Below, piece after piece: positions 8,930 through 16,699 of a stretch of DNA of 64,000 nucleotides. Each line of letters starts with the position of its first letter. Position 1 is the first letter of the stretch. The position numbers and the translations under genes were made by a program. Location of the stretch: contig OZ253669.1 of the NCBI GenBank assembly GCA_965263375.1, positions 744,001 through 808,000 of the forward strand. The letters are read 5' to 3'. Origin of the DNA: JAJFFW01 sp965263375 (lineage in GTDB: Bacteria > Pseudomonadota > Alphaproteobacteria > Caulobacterales > Parvularculaceae). Under the pieces are notes generated by a model, which saw only the letters and a program-made list of their open reading frames with translations, ran no database searches and was not told the origin of the DNA.

Positions 8930-11224
8930 ATGTTGAAAAAGTCTTTGCTAATTTCAGTGAGTGGAGTGGTGCTTTTTTCAGCCGCAGCGCACGCTCAAGT
9001 TGATACCATCACCGTCACGGCGCAGAAGCGGGAGCAAAATCTCCAAGATGTTCCGATAGCTGTTACGGCGCTTTCGTCTGAAGTCCTTGAAGATTCTAAT
9101 GCAGTTAATATCGAGCAAATCCAGCAGCTTGTGCCTTCGCTGAACTTTAGGAAGGGTACGACCAGCGCAAACTCTGCATTGTTCTTACGTGGCGTTGGCA
9201 CGATCTCATTTTCTACAGCTGCTGAACCATCAGTTTCGACAGTGGTTGACGGTGTTGTTTTGTCTCGTTCCGGCCAAGCGTTCTCTGATCTGTATGATAT
9301 AGAGCGGATTGAAGTATTGCGTGGCCCGCAAGGAACGCTGTTTGGTAAAAATGCGTCATCTGGTGTGTTGAATATCGTTACAAAGGGTGGAGCTGAGGAG
9401 TTTGAAGGTGAACTCAATCTAGGTTTATTCGAGGAGAGCGAGTATCGGGCCAAATTGAGTCTAGCAGGACCTTTGTCGGAGACTTTGACAGCCCGCTTGA
9501 CTGGCTATTACGGCAGCTTTGATGGTCACATCACGAATATATTCAATGGTGGTGATAATCGAGTCAATGGCTATGAGCGCTGGGGCGCGCGGGTTGTTTT
9601 TGATTGGGCTCCTGCGGAAAATATGGATTTCCGAGTGTCTGCCGATTATTCAGAAGCGGACGATGATTGTTGTACAGAGATTACGGGTGTTTCGCGCGGA
9701 GCAGTCCTTGATGCGGAAAACGGTTTTGACACGGCTCGCGGAGAAGACGCACGTGTAGTAAATCATAATCTTGTTTCAAGAACGATTGTTGATTCCTATA
9801 GCGTTTCTGCGCAAGGCGATATCGGCATTGCGGGGGGGCACACGCTGACAGGTATTTTCTCTTATCGCAATTGGTCAAACCGGGAAATTCGTGAAGGTGA
9901 TTTTTTACCACGTCCATTTGTTGGACAGTTTGAATTGCATGATGACGGATTTCGAGAAACAGATCAGACGTCTGTAGAGATCAGGCTTGCATCGCCTCAA
10001 GGGAATGCGTTTGAATATCAGGTTGGTGGATTTTTCTTCCAGTCAGATAACTTTGGCACCTTTAGACGTGACGATGTTGTTTGTTCAACGAGCACGCTTC
10101 CTGCGGATCCGGCATCTGGCGCCGTCCCTTGTGACCTAACCGATACTGTGAATACGCTGTTTCCAACAGCAAATTCAGTATCGAATGTTGACATTACAAA
10201 CTTTGCGTTCTTTGGCCAGGCAACCTATCATATTGCCGACAACCTGCATTTAACAGGAGGTCTACGATATACAAATGACGATGTGGGCTTTGATCACACA
10301 AGGGCGCCGGGCATCAATGCGACGGACGGTTCACCAGCGGCTGCGCCGGGCGTTAGTGGCAACCCGGCAGGCGGTCTTGTGGCAAATGGTGGAAACGGGA
10401 CAAATGTTTCGACCGGAGAGACAAGCACTACAAATGTATCGGGTAAGGGCACCTTGGCGTATGATGTGAATGATGATGTTACGACCTACATCAGTTACGC
10501 ACGCGGTTATAAAGGGCCGGCATTTAACGTCTTCTTCAACCACACGGTGCCAAACAATTCGATTCCAATAGGTGCTGAAACATCAGATGCTTTTGAAGCT
10601 GGTATCAAGTCGCGTTTATTTGATAATCGTCTTGTGTTGAACCTCGCGGGCTTTTTTGCCGAGTATGATGGTTTCCAGGCGAATAATTTCGTCGACTTGA
10701 ACGGTACGATCATCACGAACTTGACAAACGCGGGTACAGTGACAACGGCAGGTTTTGAAGTGGACTTCCTTGCTGCACCCACGCCGTACTGGGATATTTT
10801 CGGCGGTATAGCCTATGCCGATGCTAAAGTTAAAGAGTTCAACCCGAACCCATTGACTAATGCGCCTGACGCTCGCAACGGTACACGTCTACCTTTGGCG
10901 CCTCGTTGGAGTACGTCGATCGTTAACGAATTCACTATTCCTCTTGATAGTATTGCACCAGTGGACGCCAGACTTAGAGCGTCTTGGACATATCAAGGTG
11001 AGCAGTTCTCTTCTCTTGGCGAAGGCGGGCCAATCGATGCTCATTCGCTTGTGGATTTGAGCCTCGGGTTTTCTGACAAGGAGGATGATTATCGCGTGAC
11101 GTTCGTTGTGAAAAACCTGCTGAACGATAGCTATGTGTCATTGAATACCGGAGATGGTGTGCGTCTTCACATTCCACGCGATGCGTCGCGTTATGTGGGG
11201 GCAACTTTGCGGGCTCGCTTCTAA
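8930..11224 (+). CDS. TonB-dependent outer-membrane receptor
   Basis: Outer-membrane transporter of 764 residues energised by TonB/ExbBD. A signal peptide (cleavage after AAAHA, about residue 22) is followed at once by a TonB box, DTITVTAQKREQ. The plug domain has DVPIAVTALS and RGPQGTLFGKNASSGVLNIV, and the barrel ends in the aromatic terminus TLRARF. No STN signalling domain is present, so it is not a FecA-type transducer. It is preceded by a promoter with the same downstream element as the two sulfoquinovose operons, so uptake of sulfolipid-derived glycosides is a reasonable hypothesis. The substrate cannot be inferred from the sequence itself. Confidence 0.92.
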   Translation: MLKKSLLISVSGVVLFSAAAHAQVDTITVTAQKREQNLQDVPIAVTALSSEVLEDSNAVNIEQIQQLVPSLNFRKGTTSANSALFLRGVGTISFSTAAEPSVSTVVDGVVLSRSGQAFSDLYDIERIEVLRGPQGTLFGKNASSGVLNIVTKGGAEEFEGELNLGLFEESEYRAKLSLAGPLSETLTARLTGYYGSFDGHITNIFNGGDNRVNGYERWGARVVFDWAPAENMDFRVSADYSEADDDCCTEITGVSRGAVLDAENGFDTARGEDARVVNHNLVSRTIVDSYSVSAQGDIGIAGGHTLTGIFSYRNWSNREIREGDFLPRPFVGQFELHDDGFRETDQTSVEIRLASPQGNAFEYQVGGFFFQSDNFGTFRRDDVVCSTSTLPADPASGAVPCDLTDTVNTLFPTANSVSNVDITNFAFFGQATYHIADNLHLTGGLRYTNDDVGFDHTRAPGINATDGSPAAAPGVSGNPAGGLVANGGNGTNVSTGETSTTNVSGKGTLAYDVNDDVTTYISYARGYKGPAFNVFFNHTVPNNSIPIGAETSDAFEAGIKSRLFDNRLVLNLAGFFAEYDGFQANNFVDLNGTIITNLTNAGTVTTAGFEVDFLAAPTPYWDIFGGIAYADAKVKEFNPNPLTNAPDARNGTRLPLAPRWSTSIVNEFTIPLDSIAPVDARLRASWTYQGEQFSSLGEGGPIDAHSLVDLSLGFSDKEDDYRVTFVVKNLLNDSYVSLNTGDGVRLHIPRDASRYVGATLRARF

Positions 11225-11250
11225 AACCGGTCCATATTGATTGATTGTAT

Positions 11251-11279
11251 AAAAGGGCGGCCTATGGTTGCCCTTTTTG
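11251..11279 (+). terminator. Rho-independent terminator after TonB receptor
   Basis: AAAAGGGC (11251-11258) pairs with GCCCTTTT (11270-11277) around an 11-nt loop and runs into a T tract. It starts 27 nt after the receptor stop codon. Confidence 0.75.
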
Positions 11280-11390
11280 CCCGGCAAAAAGACCGACCAC
11301 TGCGCTTGCATATGGTCCTCCTGCTTATGCAAGCGCGAACTTTTTCTGTTGTTTCGATTATCGTGACCAGATTGCTGCGTGGAGAATGAA

Positions 11391-12440
11391 ATGGTGTCAC
11401 TGAAACGAAGTGTTGGATTGATTGATTGGAGATTAAGTTTATCAGTTTTTTTATTCACGACTTTGTTTGGCGTTCTCAGCACTTGCTACGCCGATGAACA
11501 GCTTCGTCTACCAGCACCGTCAACAATAAGCGACGAAGCTCAAGCCGTCCTCAATGGTCTGCCACTGACACCGTTTAACGATCCGGTCGAGCGCACGGAT
11601 GAAGAATGGGCGGAGATACGCGATGAAATTGCAATGAAGACAGATCAAGTCGCGCGCGATGAGATCGAAAGAACCGGTGCTCGTGTTGAAGAATTCGTAA
11701 TTGCCGGTGTGACGGTTCGCTCCATTACTCCAAAAAAAATTAGTGACCGGAATAAAAAGACAGTGCTTTTGTTTCTCCATGGCGGTGCTTATTTTCTGTC
11801 CCCAGGTATTTCCAGCTTACGGGGCGCTACAACAGCTGCACATCTCGGAGAGATAAAAATCTGGGTTCCCGACTACCGCATGCCTCCGAACGATCCGTTC
11901 CCTGCTGCGGTTGAGGATGTAGTCGCCGTTTATAAGGTCATGCTCGAAGAGTATGGCGCCGATGATATCGCCATTTTTGGTAGTTCGGCTGGCGGTGGTC
12001 TCGTCTTGGCCATGATGTTGTCTGCGCATGAGCAAGGGCTTGAGATGCCGGCTTCTGTCGGGCTTATTTCTCCGTGGTCAGATCTCACAAATGCTGGGGA
12101 TTCATATACGACGCTTGAGTGGCTGGACCCGGTACTGGTAAGTTATGACGCGGCTCTAAAAGGACCAGCGGAACTTTATGCCAATGGTCAAAACCTCAAA
12201 CACCCCTGGTTATCACCAGTTTATGCTGAGTATGGCGATTGGTTTCCACCAACATATTTTGTTACCGGCACGAGAGACTTGTTTTTGAGCAATACGGTGC
12301 GGATGCATCGTGTGCTGCGCCGCGCTAACGTGAGCGTCGTTTTAGATGTTTTCGAAGGAATGTGGCACGGCTTTGCAGGTGTTCCGGAAAAGGAAGAAGC
12401 GACGCTAGAGATGCTTGAGTTTTTTAGCGAGCACTTTTAA
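11391..12440 (+). CDS. Exported alpha/beta-hydrolase, hormone-sensitive-lipase family esterase
   Basis: Serine esterase with the HSL-family oxyanion motif HGGAYF (about residue 129), nucleophile motif GSSAGG (about 197) and the catalytic-histidine segment MWHGFAG near the C-terminus. A hydrophobic N-terminal segment (RLSLSVFLFTTLFGVLSTCYA) is a signal peptide, so it acts in the periplasm or, if the cysteine is lipidated, on a membrane. The ATG at 11391 is preferred over the in-frame GTG at 11379 because GGAG lies 6 nt before it. It follows the TonB receptor after a terminator. Periplasmic de-acylation of an imported ester is a plausible role; the substrate is unknown. Confidence 0.87.
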   Translation: MVSLKRSVGLIDWRLSLSVFLFTTLFGVLSTCYADEQLRLPAPSTISDEAQAVLNGLPLTPFNDPVERTDEEWAEIRDEIAMKTDQVARDEIERTGARVEEFVIAGVTVRSITPKKISDRNKKTVLLFLHGGAYFLSPGISSLRGATTAAHLGEIKIWVPDYRMPPNDPFPAAVEDVVAVYKVMLEEYGADDIAIFGSSAGGGLVLAMMLSAHEQGLEMPASVGLISPWSDLTNAGDSYTTLEWLDPVLVSYDAALKGPAELYANGQNLKHPWLSPVYAEYGDWFPPTYFVTGTRDLFLSNTVRMHRVLRRANVSVVLDVFEGMWHGFAGVPEKEEATLEMLEFFSEHF

Positions 12441-12669
12441 TGCGCGCTAGAAAATGTCAAAATCGTGAATGGTTTCTAGTTGATCTAATCAAAATAGATC
12501 CGCTCCTATTAAGCGCTGGAAATGCGTTGGCTTGTAGTCGAAAAAACATGAATTGAGTTGGACGCTCATGAAACAGCCCAAAATGGATTTGTGGCAAACA
12601 ACTCAAAGACTGGGCAACCCCCGCACATCATCAAAACTAGATCAGGTACACTGCCCCCCGAGTTAGTTC

Positions 12670-13128
12670 ATGAGAAATTATATGGAATCTAAAGAGCGAA
12701 TTTTATTTGTGGACAACGGGAATTATTCTCGTTCACCTGCTGCTGAGATCATAGCGCGAACGATGTCCGAAAAGATGGGTGTCGCTGACTTGTTCGAGTT
12801 TTCATCAGGCGGCGTTATTTTGAAGCACGTTGGCGGACCTGCGGATCCACGGACGATCGCGGCTTGCTTAGAAAAAGGGTATGATCTGTCCGGGTTTGTA
12901 TGTCGCCAAGTGACAGAAAGCGACTTCAAGACATATAATCGAATTTTAGCAATGGATGATATTAACCTGGGTGTTTTTCAGTTTGCGCGCCGGCAAGATG
13001 ACAAGGCGCAAGTTGAACGATTTGATCCTTATGCAGAGGTGCTGGACCCATTTTATGGGCCGCAGGATGGTTTCAGCCAAGTTATTTGGCAGATAGAAGA
13101 GCGAGTGAGGAAATTGCTATCTTCTTAA
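12670..13128 (+). CDS. Low-molecular-weight protein-tyrosine-phosphatase homologue lacking the catalytic cysteine
   Basis: The fold is recognisable from the N-terminal P-loop region RILFVDNGNYSRSPAAE, the DINLG segment and the C-terminal general-acid motif DPFYG. Active LMW-PTPs have the loop C-x5-R-S, as in FVCxGNxCRSP. Here the nucleophile cysteine is aspartate (D15, codon GAC at 12712) and the second loop cysteine is serine (S20), while R21 and S22 remain. The frame is intact and the rest of the protein is not decayed, so this looks like a conserved pseudoenzyme rather than a sequencing slip; one substitution alone needs two base changes. It lies 69 bp before the SSS symporter gene of the sulfoquinovose island. 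Its function is unknown. Confidence 0.8.
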   Translation: MRNYMESKERILFVDNGNYSRSPAAEIIARTMSEKMGVADLFEFSSGGVILKHVGGPADPRTIAACLEKGYDLSGFVCRQVTESDFKTYNRILAMDDINLGVFQFARRQDDKAQVERFDPYAEVLDPFYGPQDGFSQVIWQIEERVRKLLSS

Positions 13129-13167
13129 AATTACTTCTTCATATTCTTGTATATCAAAGCAGCAATA

Positions 13168-13183
13168 ATGCAATCCATTGCAT
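13168..13183 (+). promoter_or_regulatory. Inverted repeat upstream of symporter
   Basis: ATGCAAT-CC-ATTGCAT is a perfect 7+2+7 inverted repeat ending 14 nt before the symporter ATG, overlapping the leader. It could be an operator or a small mRNA hairpin at the ribosome-binding site; no second copy was found in the window. Confidence 0.35.
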
Positions 13184-13197
13184 GAGGGGAGTGCGTC

Positions 13198-14898
13198 ATG
13201 CTTGATCAAAACCTCGTTATTACATTGACCACTTGTGTTGCGTTTATGGGCATGGTTGCCTGGGTCTCGTACTTAAAAACAAAAGGAGAGGTCGATACAA
13301 AAGACGGCTATTTCTTGGCTGGTCGAGGGCTAAGCGGGATTTTTATAGCTGGGTCTTTGTTGCTCACGAATTTGTCTGCTGAACAACTCATAGGCCTAAA
13401 TGGATCAGCCTATGGTTATAATTTAAGTAGTATGGCTTGGGAGGTGACTGCCGCTGTCTCGACTGTCTTTATGGCTTTGGTTTTTTTGCCTCGGTACTTA
13501 GCTGGCGCATTTACAACTTTACCAGAATTTCTCAAGTCTCGCTTCGATGAAGATGTCAGGCGATACTCTGTCATTCTTTTTATGTTAGGGTATGGCTTTG
13601 TTACTATTCCCTCAGTGCTATACTCAGGCTCAGTTGCTGTAATGTTGCTATTTGATGTTCCAGCATTATTTGGTGTCAGTTATTTTCATGGTTTAATTAT
13701 AACAGTTATAAGCATTGGCGTTATTGGATCGGTGTACGCTATATTTGGCGGGCTCAAAGCTGTTGCGGTTTCAGACACGATAAACGGTATAGGATTGTTA
13801 ATCGTCGGCTTACTGGTTCCGACCTTGGGGCTTATCGCCCTCGGTAATGGCAGCTTTATTGAGGGCTTGCAAACGATTACCACGACAAAAACAGAAAAGT
13901 TAAATGCGATTGGCGGGAGTAATGACCCAACACCATTTGCGACTATCTTTACCGGCATGGTGTTCGCCAATTTGTTTTACTGGTGCGCAAACCAATATGT
14001 TATTCAGCGAACATTAGGAGCAAGAAATTTAGCCGAAGGGCAAAAGGGCGTATTATTCTCCGGATTTTTTAAAGTGCTGGTGCCCTTTTTAATGATGATT
14101 CCTGGGGTGATCGCATTTCACCTTTACGGTCCCGAGCTTTCATCGATTGATCAAGCCTATCCCCAATTGATAAAGGATGTGTTGCCCGTTTATTTGACAG
14201 GGTTTTTTCTGGCTGTCCTTCTTGGTGCAGTATTTAGTTCATTTAATTCACTTCTCAATAGCGCGGCTACACTGTTTTGCCTGGATATTTATTCGCCCTT
14301 ACGGGGAGGGAATTTAAGCGATGCTCACTTGGTGGGTGCAGCGAAAATCGCTAGCATCGTGATCGCATTATTTTCCTTTGTCGTTGCCCCAATGCTGTTT
14401 TTTGCCCCGGAGGGCTTATGGCAAATAATTCGTATTTTTACAGGCTTTTATAACATTCCAATTGTAGCGATTGTGATTGTTGGCTTGTTTACACGTAGAA
14501 CGCCAGCGATTGGCGCGAAAATAGTAATTATCTTTCACGTCATTGCATACGGATTTGTGCGGTTTGTATTTCAAGATGTTGTGCAAATACATTTTTTACA
14601 TCTGTATGCGATCTTATTTATAATAGAGGTCTTTATTATGCTAGCCGCCGGATGGGTTTCGCCAAAAGATCAGGCGTGGAAATATGAGACAAGCCATCTT
14701 GTCGATTTGACTCCATGGACGTATGCGAAACCTGTTGCGTTTTCTTTATTATCATGTGTGGTCGCGCTTTATCTGCTATTCTCCCCTTTGGGCGTTGTAG
14801 GAAGCGCTTATTCGCTGATGTTTATGATCTTAATGACGGTCCTGGTTCTATCAAATTTTGGTTTTTGGGCGTTCTCGCTTCTAAAGCAGAGGTCTTAA
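13198..14898 (+). CDS. Sodium:solute symporter (SSS/SLC5 family), candidate sulfoquinovose importer
   Basis: Inner-membrane Na+-coupled transporter of 566 residues with about 14 hydrophobic helices. Family marks are GYFLAGRGLSGIFIAGSLLLTN, LSAEQLIGLNGSAYGYN in helix 2, and YAIFGGLKAVAVSDTINGIG, all close to sugar transporters of the SglT type. AGGGGA sits about 9 nt before the ATG. It converges with the seven-gene minus-strand sulfoquinovose operon and is the only inner-membrane importer beside it, so it probably imports sulfoquinovose or its glycerol glycoside; that is inference from position. A paralogue with the same motifs lies at 37783 in the inositol region. Confidence 0.9.
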   Translation: MLDQNLVITLTTCVAFMGMVAWVSYLKTKGEVDTKDGYFLAGRGLSGIFIAGSLLLTNLSAEQLIGLNGSAYGYNLSSMAWEVTAAVSTVFMALVFLPRYLAGAFTTLPEFLKSRFDEDVRRYSVILFMLGYGFVTIPSVLYSGSVAVMLLFDVPALFGVSYFHGLIITVISIGVIGSVYAIFGGLKAVAVSDTINGIGLLIVGLLVPTLGLIALGNGSFIEGLQTITTTKTEKLNAIGGSNDPTPFATIFTGMVFANLFYWCANQYVIQRTLGARNLAEGQKGVLFSGFFKVLVPFLMMIPGVIAFHLYGPELSSIDQAYPQLIKDVLPVYLTGFFLAVLLGAVFSSFNSLLNSAATLFCLDIYSPLRGGNLSDAHLVGAAKIASIVIALFSFVVAPMLFFAPEGLWQIIRIFTGFYNIPIVAIVIVGLFTRRTPAIGAKIVIIFHVIAYGFVRFVFQDVVQIHFLHLYAILFIIEVFIMLAAGWVSPKDQAWKYETSHLVDLTPWTYAKPVAFSLLSCVVALYLLFSPLGVVGSAYSLMFMILMTVLVLSNFGFWAFSLLKQRS

Positions 14899-14938
14899 GT
14901 TCGTCTTAGTATACTATGAGGTTACGCTTTTGGCGTGT

Positions 14939-15424
14939 TTACTTTGCGGCGGAAGAAAAATGCGTATTAAGATATTTTTCAATAGTAGTAAAATCAGATT
15001 GTGATAATTGGGCCATGCCCTGTTTTTCAGACATCCAATTGAGCGTATAACGCCATCTGTTAGGCGTCATATTTTGTTGCATTACTATTTCTAACGTATG
15101 GCAGGCACTACAATATATGTTCACCAACTCATACCCATTTGTGCGCGGCAAGCCCCAGTATTCGTCATTTGGGTTGTAGAAGTCTCTCTTTGCATTAGCT
15201 TCATTTAGGGCGTCACTTTTCACCGGTGAATAAGAGAGGTAGTAATTCGGAACTGGGGACCATATTCTCACCCACTCTTCGATGCGAGCTTGGCGATGGT
15301 CTGATAATGATGTGGCTGCCTTGAAATCGGAAGGGGGAATGAAATATTCAGATATATAACTGGTTACGCATAATACTAAAACAGATACATATAGGGGTAT
15401 AGAAAAGATTGGTATAAGGTTCAT
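14939..15424 (-). CDS. c-type cytochrome subunit of sulfite dehydrogenase
   Basis: Monohaem cytochrome c of 161 residues. A hydrophobic N-terminus (IFSIPLYVSVLVLCVTSYI) exports or anchors it, and the haem site is YCSACH about two thirds along. Downstream methionines around MSEKQGM offer a distal ligand. It starts 6 nt after the sulfite oxidase stop and is the last gene of the minus-strand operon. By analogy with the SorAB and SoxCD arrangements, it should take electrons from the molybdenum subunit and pass them to the respiratory chain. Its proline-rich N-terminal half shows no other domain that I recognise. Confidence 0.85.
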   Translation of the reverse strand: MNLIPIFSIPLYVSVLVLCVTSYISEYFIPPSDFKAATSLSDHRQARIEEWVRIWSPVPNYYLSYSPVKSDALNEANAKRDFYNPNDEYWGLPRTNGYELVNIYCSACHTLEIVMQQNMTPNRWRYTLNWMSEKQGMAQLSQSDFTTIEKYLNTHFSSAAK

Positions 15425-15430
15425 TTTCTT

Positions 15431-16672
15431 TTAAACAGAGAAAATCGCAATTCGGTGTTGCATATTGTTTAAATAGCCTCGCGGATTCCAGCCAGGTGGG
15501 TTTGCCGGTTGCGACATGCCGCTTGTGTCTGTCGCTCTTGCCCAGATTTCGTAATATCCGATTGTCGGCAGTGCCAGGGACGCTTTCCATCTGCGCCATG
15601 CATATTTGTTGCTGGCGGGAGCTAGCTCTACGGGGCGCCAACTGGCGCCAAAATCAATCGATATTTCTACTTTATCTATTGCCGTTTCTCCTGCCCACGC
15701 ACTCCCACGGACCTCAAAGAAAACTCTTGTCTTTTGTTTGTGGCCTGTTTCGGGGTGGGTAATCATTGATTTTACTGGCATTTCGGTAATTATCGCCATA
15801 TCTTCCTCAGGCACGTCAGTACCTGGTGCGACTGGGTATGTTGGTATACGGTAAGAGTATCCCATCATTTTGGGGCCGTCGTGGATTTTGTCTCGTATGA
15901 CAATGCGATTTAGCCATTTATGTGAACAAGATCCCGGCCAACCAGGAACAACTAATCGTAATGGAAATCCATGGTCCCGTGGAATTGGGTTATCGTTTAT
16001 GCTCCAGGCTATAATTGTATGTTTTTCTAGAGCTTTTTCGATTGGAATCCCGCGCGAAATTGGCACTTTTGTGGGATCGCCAGAAAGATGGGTATCCGCG
16101 CCATAGTGGGCGGTATGCTTGGCCGATTCATCTAATCCAGCTGCGTTTAAGACATCTCGTAACCTTATTCCTGTCCATTTAGGGCAGCCAATTGCGCCAA
16201 AAGACCATTGATTTCCTGATACGCTAGGCGAAAAAAATTTTCGGCCGTTTCCGCCGCATTCAATGGGTAGCTGAAGGGTCACCTGTTCGAACTGGTTTTT
16301 TAAAGCATCAATTGAAAAGCTAAGTTCCTGGAGAACGCGCCCCTCAATTCTTAACTGCCAATTGTGCAACTCTGCTGGTGCTATGAGGGGAGGGATGCCA
16401 TTGTTGCGGACAAAAAGCCGTTCAGCTGGCGTGATATCGTCGTCTAGCAAATGGGGCGGCGTTTCTATGTTGAGTGGGCGCTCGCTTAGTACCGTAAGGC
16501 CCTGAGATTTATTTGCCGCTAAACCAGGCGGTTTGGCCAAGGCAACAGGAGCCAATGATAATGGAAAATATTTCCCATAGGGAATTTGTGTTCCCAAGGC
16601 AATTGAATAAGCGGTTACTTTTTTGATTAAAGCCCGCTTAGTCGGGTCAAATAGGCTTTTGGAATATGCCAT
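15431..16672 (-). CDS. Molybdenum-dependent sulfite oxidase/dehydrogenase, SoxC-like
   Basis: Molybdopterin enzyme expected to oxidise sulfite to sulfate in the periplasm. The central domain has IECGGNGRKFF, whose cysteine ligates Mo in this family, then GNQWSFGAIGCPKWTGIRLRDVLNAAG. The segment PRDHGFPLRLVVPGWPG (cofactor-binding) follows, and a C-terminal Ig-like dimerisation domain carries KVEISIDFGASW. The leader has TKRALIKKVTAYSIALG, a lysine-arginine variant of the twin-arginine signal rather than RR, followed by a hydrophobic stretch. It lies between the GH31 gene (27-bp gap) and the cytochrome gene. Sulfite made by SuyAB in the cytoplasm must be exported to reach it, which fits the YeiH-like exporter at 27161. 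Confidence 0.88.
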   Translation of the reverse strand: MAYSKSLFDPTKRALIKKVTAYSIALGTQIPYGKYFPLSLAPVALAKPPGLAANKSQGLTVLSERPLNIETPPHLLDDDITPAERLFVRNNGIPPLIAPAELHNWQLRIEGRVLQELSFSIDALKNQFEQVTLQLPIECGGNGRKFFSPSVSGNQWSFGAIGCPKWTGIRLRDVLNAAGLDESAKHTAHYGADTHLSGDPTKVPISRGIPIEKALEKHTIIAWSINDNPIPRDHGFPLRLVVPGWPGSCSHKWLNRIVIRDKIHDGPKMMGYSYRIPTYPVAPGTDVPEEDMAIITEMPVKSMITHPETGHKQKTRVFFEVRGSAWAGETAIDKVEISIDFGASWRPVELAPASNKYAWRRWKASLALPTIGYYEIWARATDTSGMSQPANPPGWNPRGYLNNMQHRIAIFSV

Positions 16673-16699
16673 TTGTCTACTCTAATTTGTATACGTTAA

